64,000 nucleotides of DNA from Portulaca oleracea (taxonomy: Eukaryota; Streptophyta; Magnoliopsida; Caryophyllales; Portulacaceae), in NCBI GenBank assembly GCA_029582165.1, contig CM055881.1, positions 27,150,094 through 27,214,093 on the forward strand, written 5' to 3'. Below the pieces are notes generated by a model. That model was given only the letters and a program-made list of their open reading frames with translations. It made no database searches and was not told the origin of the DNA. Position numbers and translations under genes: made by a program. Shown here one piece after another: positions 44,901 to 56,500 of this stretch. Every line of letters starts with the position of its first letter. Within the stretch, counting starts at the first letter, position 1.

Positions 44901-47900
44901 TTTGAAACCTAATAATATGTGAAAATGTCGTAAGTTTCAATTAGGATTATAAAAATGTCGAATCGTATTACGATTCTAATATGTTATATTGGGACAAAGT
45001 TAAGATTTCTGTTTAATTTAAGGGTGTAATGGGTTTAGATTAATGTAAAATTTTTCAAACACACGATTGTAGAATGGTAGCATCCAGATTGAGAAATTAA
45101 ACCATGAGCATACGATTGATATCAATGACTAATGGTCAACCTTAAAAATAATTAATCTTGGATCTCAAAACTTTATTCATATGGTTGAACATTAATGACT
45201 TATGGTCAACCTTAGTTAAAATAATATACATGATATTGGACTAGATCTGAAAACATTACAATAAAATATTTCAGCTAGTGTATTGCTTGATTGAATATGA
45301 TATGAGTCGTGGGATAAAACATCTTTAAAGTGTTTTATTTTGGTATAAAATATGTACATCTGCATATTAAATTGAAAAAAAAAATATATGGTTGACTTCT
45401 ATAACTATAATATCATATATAAATTGTATAAACTTATATTTTTATCTATTTTTCAAAATTTTAAAAAAATATCTACAATATATGGGTGTAATTTGTAATT
45501 ATTGACGTATATAGTCAATGCATTCTAAGCTTCTTATAATTTATAATTAATAATACCTAATAAAAATATTTATATCAAAAATCATAATAAATATTAATTT
45601 TATTAAAACAAAACATTAAAGTAGTGTTTGCGTGATACAAGTCATGCCAATAACCTCATAACAGTTTTATACAGTGCAGTGTCATGTAAAATTTGACAAG
45701 TGAATTATAGTATTGCTTATCTTATTTAATTTCTTTGATTGAATTTATTCTTTAAGCAACTTACACCAATAAACTTAAGTTATTCTGAATCTATTTATGG
45801 GAGTTTAGCATATATCTTATTGTGAAACAAATGAAAAGAAATGTTTGACTGATTGTACTACCCATTTTTTAATTTTTGGTTAAAATTGTCACCCTAACAT
45901 TTTTCAGTCAAAATTGTTATTAAAATTTTTAAACTAATTAAAATTGTCATAAGTTAATTAAAATTGTGACACCAACCGACAATTACAAGTTTTTCCTTTT
46001 TTAATTTATCTTTATTTTTCCTGGGTAATGGAAATGAAATTGGGAATCTTCACTACAAACATCCGCCATACACTTCCCCTTCTTTTTATTCATACTCTTT
46101 TTCCTTCTCTTTCGAGTTTCTCAACGATCCTAAAATTTCATTGCCAAGTTTCACATCCAAATATCCAATGTAGCTGGGAACATCAAAATTGAGTTATGGG
46201 TTTTGATCGATAGATGATCTCGAGCAAATTTAACCCTAAAATATTTGGAATTGTTAGAGAAAGTGTGAAAAACTCATGCACAATAAGAAGAATTGGAGGA
46301 AAGAAGCAAGAGAAGTTCAACACTTGAGGGAAATAACGTGTTCTTCCATTCAAACATTATGCGACAATCCTAGGTCACATGCTCTCCTTCTACCCACAAT
46401 AATGACTTGTCATGACAAATGTGGTCAATTTACAAAGTTGAGTGACAATTTTGACTAGAAAAAAATTGGGGTGAATGGATGACAATTTTGATCAAAAATA
46501 AAAGTTTGATGACACAATTAGTCATACACACATGAAAAGAATAGATCCTAAAGCATAAAGGCAATGAATGAGTATTACACTTTGTGTCATGAACTACTTC
46601 TCTTCATCCTTAAACAAGAAATAAGTCAACCTAGTTTTAGCTTGAACACAAACTATATGCATGTAATATGAGATTTACACAAATAATATTTTGATTGAGC
46701 ACTATGAGGTGTGGTATTAGTTGATACAAATTCTAATCATACAACTGCTTCATTAGATGAATATTTTCGTTTGATTTGGATCCTTAATGTTAATTAATGG
46801 AATGTTTGTTATATCTTGATTCAGGAAAAATGTGGCTGCCTGTGCTAAGCACTATGTTGGTGATGGTGGCACAACCAAAGGTATTAACGAGAACAACACA
46901 GTGATAGATTACCATGGACTACTGAGCATTCACATGCCAGGCTATTACAATGCTGTCATCAATGGTGTCTCCACTATCATGGTCTCCTATTCTAGCTGGA
47001 ATGGTGTTAAGATGCATTCAAATTACACTCTCATCACGGGCTTCCTTAAAAATACTTTGAAATTCAGGGTAAGAATTTTCTTAGTGTAAATAATTGTCAT
47101 GTATCTCAGTCTGAACAACGGAGATAGTTATGTTGTGACTATGATGATGAATGGTTTGACACTTGACAGGGATTTGTGATTTCGGATTGGCAAGGTCTTG
47201 ATAGGATTACTACACCTCCTCATGCTAACTACTCCCACTCCATTCAGCTTGGGATTCATGCTGGTATTGATATGGTTAGTTCCTCCCACATTCAGACTAA
47301 TCATTTTTGCTTTTCATCAAAAATGATGTTCACTGACTACTTAAGGAGTATAATGTGTAGTATTAAATATGACTGAAAAATTGCAGGTCATGGTTCCTTA
47401 CAACTACACTGAATTCATAAAGGACCTCACCTACCTAGTGAATAGCAAACTCATCCCAATGAGCAGAATCGATGATGCAGTGAAAAGGATTTTGCGGGTT
47501 AAATTTCAGATGGGTCTGTTCGAGCACCCCATAGCTGACACAAGCTTTGTCCATGAGCTCGGAAGCAAGGTTTCCTCTTGATACTTTCTTAATCTAATTA
47601 ACTACTTTCACTTGTTACACCCAAATGATCAATGCTCAATTCTTTCTGTTCAAATAAAACAGGAACACAGAGAACTAGCAAGGGAAGCAGTGAGAAAATC
47701 GTTAGTTCTGCTGAAAAATGGTGCTCCAGGTGATAAGCCTGTACTTCCTCTTGCTAAGAAAGCACCTAAGATTCTTGTGGCCGGAAGCCATGCCGACAAC
47801 CTTGGTTACCAATGCGGTGGATGGACTATTCAGTGGCAGGGACTTAGTGGAAACAACCTCACTCAAGGTATATACTTCAACTCAACACTCTTTAACTATT

Positions 47901-48440
47901 CTTTTATAGCATGCCAAGATGACTGACATTAGACACTGACATTATTGTTCAGGGACCACAATCTTGACAGCCATAAAAAAGACAGTTGATCCAAAAACAG
48001 AGGTGGTCTACCAAGAGAAGCCAGACAGTGAGTATGTCAAGTCCAACAAGTTCTCGTACGCCATAGTGGTAGTAGGGGAGCCCTCATACGCAGAGACGTT
48101 TGGTGACAGCTTGAACTTGACCATAAGTCAGTCAGGGTACCAAACCATTAAGAATGTGTGCGGAGCCGTCAAGTGTGTGGTTGTGATAATCTCAGGTCGT
48201 CCGATTGTGATCGAGCCATATGTGGCTCACATGGATGCCCTTGTGGCTGCCTGGCTCCCAGGAACTGAAGGTCAGGGTGTTGCTGATGTTCTATTTGGTG
48301 ACTATGGCTTCACTGGTAAACTATCTAGGACTTGGTTTAAGAATGTGGATCAGCTCCCTATGAATGTGGGTGACCCACATTATGACCCACTTTTCCCATT
48401 CGGATTCGGCCTTACAACTCAACCTTCCAAACCTTATTAG
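41979..48440 (+). CDS. Apoplastic GH3 beta-glucosidase (BGLC1 / barley ExoI type)
   Basis: Nine coding exons join in phase to 624 residues: 41979-42189, 42281-42485, 43003-43093, 43174-43316, 46825-47068, 47170-47274, 47387-47569, 47663-47867, 47953-48440. All introns are GT-AG. Plant enzymes of this group release glucose from cell-wall beta-glucans and xyloglucan oligosaccharides in the apoplast. A signal peptide (about residues 1-20, [12 protein letters not shown]) is visible. GH3 blocks present: [52 protein letters not shown]. The nucleophile is Asp304 in GFVISDWQG. Glu510 in GEPSYAET lies 206 residues on and is the likely acid/base. The C-terminal domain has [16 protein letters not shown] and ends LTTQPSKPY. 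Intron 4 (3.5 kb) is unusually long. No defect seen. Confidence 0.93.
42551..42796. mobile_element. Tourist-like MITE in intron 2 of the GH3 gene
   Basis: Left gaccccgctcttttatgctg and right atagaagaacggggcc ends are inverted; TAA follows the right end. The interior has CCACAATC words. It accounts for about half of intron 2 (42486-43002). Confidence 0.8.
43317..46824 (+). other. Long intron 4 of the GH3 gene, 3.5 kb
   Basis: Donor AC|GTAAGT at 43317 and acceptor ATTCAG at 46824; the flanking exons join as [11 protein letters not shown]. Besides one MITE (43980-44241) it is AT-rich and without recognisable genes; short ORFs in it are not conserved-looking. Confidence 0.85.
43980..44241. mobile_element. 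Tourist-like MITE in intron 4 of the GH3 gene, 262 bp
   Basis: GGCCGCGTTTTATATTGCGG at the left is mirrored by tatagaacacggcc at the right, with TAT on both sides (43977-43979 and 44242-44244). The interior is CCACAACCCACC-rich. Confidence 0.8.
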
Positions 48441-48770
48441 AGATAGCCTCAATTGTCTTAGCTGATGATTTCCCATTGTTTTCTTGATTCAACTCTCAGA
48501 ATAACTATGAGGCCCTTAAATGGCTTTTCTTTTTTTTTTTCTTTTTCTTTCTTTTATTAGTGTCATCGAAAAATAACGAGAAATGGGTAAGAAGTTGTTG
48601 TAATGCATGTCCCTGTTTAGAGTCTTACCTATGAATATATTGGGTAGAGATAAAGACAGGCAACTAGACAGGTATTTCAAGTTCACATGTTGCTTCTCAT
48701 CTCCTGGCCTTTCTTTGTTTAATTTAGCATTGTTCAAGATCAGGTTATAAAGATCCAGGTCTGATATCAC
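48441..48770 (+). other. 3' UTR of the GH3 gene and spacer
   Basis: Sequence after the stop contains a long T run (48530-48556) and no frame of interest. The polyadenylation site is not clear. Confidence 0.4.
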
Positions 48771-48771
48771 T

Positions 48772-49266
48772 TGTTAGGATCGAAATCTAGATGTAAAACC
48801 AATTGTTAGGAATTAAATCCAGATTGAATGAATCTAATATTGTAGCAGAAGCAAACAAGATAATTTATGGATGTAAGTAAGAGAAAATAAACAAGAACAA
48901 TGTAGGGTGATAAAGACAAGAATTTTACATGTAAACCTAATGCAAGAAAAAGCCACGAGAGGCAAGATAAAATCCATTATAATAGGAAGAGATTACAAAA
49001 ACTATCCTAAATGAATTATAGCGCAACGAGATCAAGAAGGAAAATTTTCGAACAATTATAGCACAATGGAATAGACATATCTTAAAATGATGGATAACGA
49101 GATATAAGGGGAGACTAAATCTCATAATAAAGCTCTCACAGTAGATCTAGAATAGTCATCTCGCTGAAATTAGCTACTTGGAGACCAAGTACTGTCAATC
49201 ACAAAAAGGAAATAATTATTTATTTCCAAAACTTGAATCTCAACAGAATCGGGACATTGTCCAACA
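48772..49266 (-). repeat. Copia-type LTR relic, about 495 bp
   Basis: tgttaggat... to ...gtccaaca gives the TGTT/AACA ends common in Ty1/copia LTRs. Immediately left, ctgatatcac (48761-48770) is a degenerate reverse primer-binding site for initiator Met tRNA, which sets a minus orientation. The first 32 bp seem partly duplicated, since tgttagga recurs at 48804. No internal domain remains. Confidence 0.6.
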
Positions 49267-50086
49267 CATATCAATATCTAAAAGCTATGTTGGTTTGGGT
49301 AACAGATATCAAACATCTAACTAATACTCTCAAGACTTACATATTTAAGTTTTGGATATTACTTGAATTCGCACTTCTCCTCCCAAAATAAGGTTTATGA
49401 GTTTATCCATTGGTTTTCCCTTATCTTTTTTTTTTTAAAAAAAAAAAAATTGGATCTACAAGAACTCAAGAATGTATAAATTGGCTCCTGCCAGTGAAAG
49501 TGAAATGAGAATCAGTGTAGGGTCTCTATGCTCTGATCTGTTTTGCATGATTAAGAAAAGATTATAAGTCGGTTTCCTCTATTTCAATTGAAACATATAA
49601 TGGTGTGAGCATCGTCGACTATGTCATCTAATACAAATGACACCCTCAAGTCAACTCTATACATAAAAACATATATCACACATGGTTTACTAAGAGGATA
49701 ACTGGATTTCTCATCTTGAGCTTCATACTAATATTGTTAAAATTCATCATATCACTCTACGCACCCTCAACTGTCTCTTACACATTAAAATGCCAGGAGG
49801 CAGTCTCGAGCTGAATAATCTGGACAACAATTCTAAAGAATCTCAACCCATATATATATTGTACTAAATACTATCTATTGCCTATTAGGATACTATCTCC
49901 CTCAAACATCAATGTGGAGGGAATCGGCATGAATGGAACTTACATTGTACGACCCTTTCAACAAGCATCCTCCATTTTACCATTAACAAAAGAATAGTAT
50001 AACATGCATAAAGAATCTCCACATAACTCCAAAGGAGCTTCTATGGTTTTTTTGGAATAAAGTACTCAACATCACCCAATTAGGCC
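49267..50086. other. Intergenic DNA and probable 3' UTR of the transporter gene
   Basis: No other gene seen. The last 100-200 bp before 50087 are probably the minus-strand 3' UTR of the sugar transporter. Confidence 0.4.
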
Positions 50087-52472
50087 TCACCTCTGCTCTT
50101 TTGGTGCAAGGCGAGCAGTATCAGAAAGCTCCATTTCAGGTTCTGTCAGTTTATAGTCCTCATTGAACATCACTTCAATCTCCTCCAATGACTTCCCCTT
50201 GGTTTCAGGGACACATTTGTAGACAAAAACAATCGAAAGAGCTGATATCAGAGCAAATGCAAAGAAAGTTCCTGCAACAGTGATTGCCTGGGTGACAGAC
50301 AGGAAAGACATGGAAATCAAGCCGCTGCTGACTCTACTCCCAACTGCACCTAGCCCGGATGCCTGAGCTCGAAGCCTAAGTGGGAAAATTTCTGACGACA
50401 AAACCCAACATATTGGGCCGATGCCCACAGAGAAGAAAGCCACGTTTCCACAAACAAACAGCAGGGCTAGTCTGATTCCTATTGCTTCATGCCCGAGTAA
50501 CGACAAGCTCAGGCTTAGACCCAGCAAACAAACTGTCATTCCAATTGTGCTCACATATAGCAACGGTTTTCTTCCCAGATGATCAATAAGGAATATGGCA
50601 ATCAAGATTGAGAAAGTTTTGGTGAACCCAACTGCTACTGTGGCAGCAAGAAGCTCAGTGTTGCTAGTTATTCCAGCATCTTTGAATATGGTAGGGCTAT
50701 AATATACGACCGTGTCAATGCCAGTGATCTGCTGGAAAATCTGAATTCCACATCCAGCAATTAGCATCTTCCGAACAGCTGGTGTGGGACGCAAGAGATC
50801 CTTCCAGACAGCCTTTGATTCTTGGTTTTCAGTATTGGCTAGCCCTGCAGCTTGCTGTATTTCAGCCAGTCTCTCTTGAACCTCCTCTTCAGTTTCAATG
50901 GTTTTGGAAAGAACAATCTTTGCTTCATGTATTCGGTTCTGCATCACCAACCATCTGGGGGATTCTGGGATGATGAACAAGGAACCACCAATGAAAATGG
51001 AAGGGAGAATGCCAACGCCAAGCATGATTCTCCAGTTTATATGAGCAGGAAGCCCAGAGAAGGCATAGTTTGAGATGTAACCCAGAAGAATCCCAAAGTT
51101 TATGAAGATCTCGGGGAAGGATGTCAAGGACCCTCTGGCAATTGCAGGTGCTATTTCAGCAATATAGACAGGAGCGATCATGACACCGAAGCCTATTCCT
51201 ACCCCAGCAAAGAGCCTACCGGTGAGCAATACCCCGAAGTTGGGAGCCAAAGCCATTATGGCAGCACCTGTTTGGAACACTCCTGCTGCCAATGCCATTG
51301 TCCATTTTCTACCTATTGCATCTGATGTTTTCCCACCGGCCAAACTGCCCAACAATGAAATGATGCTTAGAATACCGACTAGAACTTCTATTTGAACATC
51401 TGAGATTTTCAAGTCCTCTTTAATGAATATAATTGCCCCACTCATCACCCCAACATCTGTAGATTCAAAACAAAAGACTCAAATCAATGAATGTACAAGT
51501 TCAGTACTACTCTGCGCATAATAACAGTCTAAAATGAAAACAACCACTATAGAATTGAGAATCCCTCATAACAGGGTTTAAGAAGATCCATGCATACACA
51601 GAACTGGTTTGCCAAAAGGCTGTCAAGGGAATGGACCGAACGAAAAACACAGCAACATGTAAAACTCGCCAAAACAGGCAACACAGCCATGAAGTGAGAT
51701 AGGAAATCGTTTGAGGTAGGCAACTTCCTAGAAGTCTGAGCTCAAAAAGATGCATCATGCAACTGCACATGACCGACCATCAAGTTCAATGATCACTAAA
51801 ATGTCCAAACTATAAGTACTTTCTTTACAAGACCACAAAGAATATTAGCTTCCTTTTGTTTTAAACGTTCAATTAAGATCCAATCTACAAAATTAATCAA
51901 CTGGAAGGGAATATGAAGTTTATCATAACAACTAAAGTTGTAACATTTTCGTCAATGTTGCAGAACTTCATAACAACAAAAACCCCAAGTAAAAGATCTT
52001 GACTTTCAGTCAATGACAGACTAAAATATACCCTGCATTTGATCAACTAGCAATATTCTACACCAAAAACAATAGATTATTCTTTCTTTTACATCAAACA
52101 ATTGCAAATTGATCTCATAAAGTACAAACCACATAGCACAAAAATGCATCTCTCAGTGAAACAAACCACACCCACCACATGGGGAACTTTGCTGCTTGAA
52201 AACCAGAATGTAAATGCAGAAAGAATAAAAGAAGGAAGAAAACTGAAATTACCATAGCCAAGGAGCACAGAATTGAGAGAAGCAAAAACAGCAGAAGCCA
52301 GTACATATTTCCTGGTGTTACTTTTCCTCAAACTACTTGCTTCATACTCTGCCACAACATCCAGTTCCTCTAAATCTGAATCCATTCTTCTATACTTATT
52401 CTTGGTGTTCCCCACTAATTCCAATGCAACCCTTTCCAATCCATTTCCTACTCCTTTTTCCTCCATTCCCAT
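50087..52472 (-). CDS. Polyol/monosaccharide H+ symporter (PLT4-like, MFS)
   Basis: Two exons, 52472-52253 and 51456-50087, joined across a 796-bp GT-AG intron inside the Asp codon of LLGYDVGVMSG, give 529 residues. Members of this plasma-membrane family take up linear polyols and sugars with protons. The N-terminus (TKNKYRRMDSDLEELD) resembles Arabidopsis At2g20780 (probable polyol transporter 4). Twelve hydrophobic segments can be traced. MFS sugar-porter signatures: GGKTSDAIGRKWT after TM2, GRLFAGVGIGFGVMIAP, PESPRWLVMQ after TM6, QQITGIDTVVYYSP in TM7, DHLGRKPLL after TM8 and PETKGKSLEEIE after TM12. Start chosen at MGMEEKG; no defect. The substrate is not predictable from sequence. Confidence 0.93.
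51457..52252 (-). other. Intron of the PLT4-like gene
   Basis: Minus-strand donor TATG|GTAATT and acceptor AATCTACAG, 796 bp, no internal element recognised. Confidence 0.9.
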
Positions 52473-54430
52473 TTACAAAATTCTCAAACAACTTGAACAA
52501 TATCAACAAACTAGTTCATGAAAATAGTATTAGATTAGAAAGATAGAAACGTACAAGCTAAAGGGTTTTCACTCTTCCTCAATTCCTGGAAGAGAATATG
52601 GGTAATCTAGAATTCTCTCCGTTTCTGCCCAGATCTGAAATTGGGGTTTCTGTTGGGGTTTGTCTGTCAATGTCTTTCCTTGCTAATGAAGAAGTAAAAA
52701 ACCCTCAAATTAAAAAAAAGCAGGGAAATTTTGGTGGGTCAAAATTGGGTACTGCTGAACAGCTACAATTGTCTGTTTCTCTTTCTACCTTAGTCTCTCG
52801 TCAATTCTTCCTCGTATTATACTCTCTCCTAATTCCCATTATTTACGCCAATTCTTTGGCAAGAAATTTCTTTTGTTCTTACAAGAAAAAGGAAAAAGAA
52901 ATATATTTCCTATTTTGTTGGATACGCTTTCACACCGCTTGTTTGATCTGATGCGGTGCGGTCTGTTGATTGTTGATTCAGGTGCTGCCATGTCAGCCGA
53001 TGTCTTTGAGTGCAATTTAATAATTCAGCCATACAAAGTGACGTGTCGTCGTATGGTTGATTGAGTGCATGGGATCTGATGCACTGCGTTACACTTTATT
53101 CTAGGCCCGAACATAGGCTGTCGGTGAGAGATTATGAGTTCTGATCTTTTTCCTGTTCTTTTTCTTTTTTCCTAATAAATCAATCCACATCATGTACACG
53201 TGGAATACGCCTTGGAGCTAAATGTTGTTTTTTAAAATGGAGTTACTTGACCTTGAGACAGATTTTAAAAGATCATTATAAATAAGAAAATTAAATTTTA
53301 ATAATCTCTAATTTCAGTTTTTGTATGTTAATAATGTTTATTTTATTTTTGTATTTTGATTGTCCAAAAAAAATTGTATTTTAGTAATATCAAATCTATC
53401 TCTACATTTTTCTTATTTTTTTTTTATTTATGACACATATTGTTTTTATTTTTTTCATACATATCCCCATAAAAATTATGAAATATAGTTGGTAAAATAA
53501 TTTTTAAAATTATTATTTTGATAATCTGAGTAATTATTATGATTTTTTTATAATGGAATAAAAGTGAAAAAAATGAAAAAATTGGGATAAACATTGTACA
53601 TTCATTAAAAATTGTGGGAAAGAGTTGTGCTAAGTATTGAATCAAATGCAAACTAGTCAAAATCTATGATATTTATGGTATATAATCGGTGTGTCCCAAC
53701 ATAATACAATTTTTTTTTTGAACCACTAGAATACAAAAACAAAGTAGCAATTATTGGCATACAAAAGGTGAAAGTAGAGATCATTAGAATCTAATTTTCC
53801 TTGTAAATATCCAATAGGAAAGGATGTCAGGTTTAGTTGAAACCCGAGCTAATTTAGTTTATCTTGACTACGACCATGTTCTTTTTAAATGTAGGATAAT
53901 TGGACGAAAGATCAATTTAAAAAAGGTAAAATAAAGTTGTGTAAGATATAGTATTTAGAAAGGTAACTAGCATAAGTAACATAATTGAAATATATGAATA
54001 CAATAAGGTATTGCGAGTAAGGTAAGTCACATTAATCACATCGCTTATTTGTGGAGCTTGGTTTGTTGTAGGGTGAATAATTTGATGGGATTGAGGCTTA
54101 GGTTCGTTGTGTGTAAGGAAATTTGAAGAGTTTTGAGAGGATAATTTTGTGGAGAGAAGATGAGGTGAACCCGGCAAAGGAGAATGCACAAATTTTTCTC
54201 AAACCTAAATGAAGCTCACAACCACCAACGGAAAAACCACAAAACCCAAGCAAATCCAACAAATCAACAATTAAAACTCAATCACACAACCAAAGGCCTT
54301 CTCCGATCATTCACATACCAAATCAAGAATCTCCACAACACCCAAACAACAAGGACACCAATCACTCTAAAACAACTAATATCAATCCAAGCAAATGAAG
54401 ATATTCTCCAAACAAAATTATGAATTCTAT
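52473..54430. other. 5' flank of the transporter gene and intergenic DNA
   Basis: 52473-52900 probably holds the minus-strand promoter and leader of the PLT4-like gene; no clear TATA was fixed. 53200-54430 is AT-rich with CAA/CCAA-rich stretches (54190-54400), possibly internal non-coding DNA of the LTR element that follows. No gene. Confidence 0.4.
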
Positions 54431-54435
54431 GCCTA

Positions 54436-55600
54436 GCTCTGATACCAAATGTGCAAGATCAGGATTAAGGTCCAGATAAATCTCGTGGATAATGAAAATC
54501 CACCCATAGAACTCATACAAACACAACTACTATATAGAGTAAAACTCACCAAGTTGAGCTAGGATTCTCAAGAACTTGTACAAGGATCTTCCCCAAGTAT
54601 ATAGCCTTGATAACCCAAGAAGATCTCACGAAAGAGTGTACAAATAATCACTCACTCACAAACAAAGGGATTGACAACCACTTCCACTCAAAAGGATTAG
54701 CTTTTCATTGATTACGATTTCAAATACCCTTCAATACAAATCTCTCCTAAGGATGATTCAATGTCCAAAACCTAAATTCTCTCTTTACAAAATGAAGCTT
54801 ACATGTATATATAGGAAGAGGGTAAAAAGGGGAAAATTTACAAAAGAAAAGAAAGGTCGAAAAGAGAAGAGAAACGCACATAACCTGAAACCTTGATGAT
54901 GGCACGAGTGTGACATATAATGACTTGAGCGTATCATACAATGACATGAGCGTATCATCCCATTTTCAGCCTAAAATCTCATTTTTCTTTGCAAATGACA
55001 CAATCGTTTCATGGGATGACACAAGCGTGACCCCCTTGCCGGAGGGGGGTCATGACCGTGTCATGCCTTGACACGATTGTGTCTCTTGAGACACGCCTGG
55101 GTTTTCTTGGTTATGTAGGGTGCACGAGCGTGCCATTCAAGGGCATAATCGTGACCCTCTTACTTCATGGCTTTCCTTCTTCATGTTCCTTTGGATGATC
55201 TTCCAAACCGATGCTTGCATGATGAATGACCATTGTGCCCTTAGGTTGTCAAAAGGACTAAAATACCCTTGAGTAATCTTCCCTGGTTGAGAAAAGACCA
55301 AAACACCCTAGGGTTGACTCTTCCTTCATTTGGCGCCAAAAGGAAGTCAAGCTTGACTCTACCTCGTTATTCGTAACAAGAATCTCGAGGCCTCTTAGAA
55401 GACCATAGAAGGGTCCCGATGAGAAATTGAAGCTACACCCTATGATCCCCGATCCATTGCAAAGTGAACATCGCACCTCATTACGACCAAAACAAGCCTC
55501 CAACGACCTAGAACCACCTTGAAATGGATCCCCACAACCGTGTATGACTTGTTGGGAGGGGAGGGAGACCCTGAGAGCATCGGGAAACACTAGGTGTGTC
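54436..55600 (-). repeat. LTR with adjacent primer-binding site (minus strand), about 1.15 kb
   Basis: gctctgatacca (54436-54447) is the reverse of TGGTATCAGAGC, the initiator-Met tRNA primer-binding site, and directly precedes tgtgcaagatcagg, the LTR border at 54450. The LTR shares several blocks with the solo LTR at 30035-30959 (gaaaatccacccatagaact, acttgtacaaggatcttccc, aaaggattagcttttcattg). Its middle (54900-55165) is rich in TGACACG/CGTGTCA words. The far end is uncertain; ...gtgtca at 55599 is one candidate. Confidence 0.65.
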
Positions 55601-56490
55601 AAAATTGCACCGATCTAATAAGGTTCACTCTCCAATCAGACATCACATGTCAACATTTATTTTTTCTAAAAATGGGCAAAATAAAAACAAGTCAAATTAG
55701 ATTTGACAAATTGCAACACGAAACTGTAATGACTTCTCGCTCTCAGAAACATCTTTTTCCTCAACAACACTAAAGAGCAATTTGCCTTTTTTTTGGGGAA
55801 ATCATAAGGAAGAAAAAAAAAAACCAAAGTATGTTGATGCAAATTTCACTAATTTCATGAATTTAGGAGACAATTAAAATTCTAATGGAAAGACTCCCTC
55901 CTAAATTGAAAATCTAAAATTCAAAATCTAATTATCAACTCCCTCCATTTTGATTAAACATAATAACGGTGATTTGTAACATAATAACCATGAATATAGT
56001 AATCAATAACAATGATTTTTATAGATAAAAGAGGGGTCGTTAAAAGACCATTTTCTAGTAGTGTTAGGAACTGGCGATGGATATTGAAATTCAGTTCTTT
56101 CTGGGTTGATTCGTCAGAGTTACATTATTACTCCTCGATGAAGTCTAGAATTGATGGCTTTAAAGTTGGTTAAGTTTGATTGTTTGAACGTGTAATCACT
56201 TAATGAAGCTTCTACGGACCAACGACAAATACAAAGCATTATTTGCTTGTAGAAGCTGAGGTCCAAAATATAGGATATCCATAGTTCCCTGGACATTATC
56301 TCTTTTCAGTACATAATATACACAGTTTCAAGCATATAACATTTAAATTTGCTTCACAATCCTTTCTCTTCCTCTATTGTTCAATTCTAAGAATACTTTC
56401 ATCTTATGCTTACTTACAATGACATCAGAGGGGGCCAAAGGAATCGGGAAAATGAAAAAAAAAGCCAAGTTCTGAAATGTGCAGAAGATT
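55601..56490. other. Intergenic DNA, includes the reductase 3' UTR
   Basis: AT-rich, no gene recognised. The minus-strand 3' UTR of the aldo/keto reductase probably extends to around 56350-56450. Confidence 0.4.
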
Positions 56491-56500
56491 TCCATTGAAT

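Noticed and set aside
46276..46458. Small ORF in intron 4 of the GH3 gene
   Set aside because: Sixty residues, no similarity that I recognise, within a large intron with clear flanking splice sites.
50782..51395. Plus-strand ORFs opposite the transporter exon 2
   Set aside because: Shadows of the conserved minus-strand MFS coding sequence.
52598..52951. 117-residue plus-strand ORF upstream of the transporter gene
   Set aside because: No recognisable domain or supporting splice structure; it lies in the promoter/leader of a divergent-strand gene.
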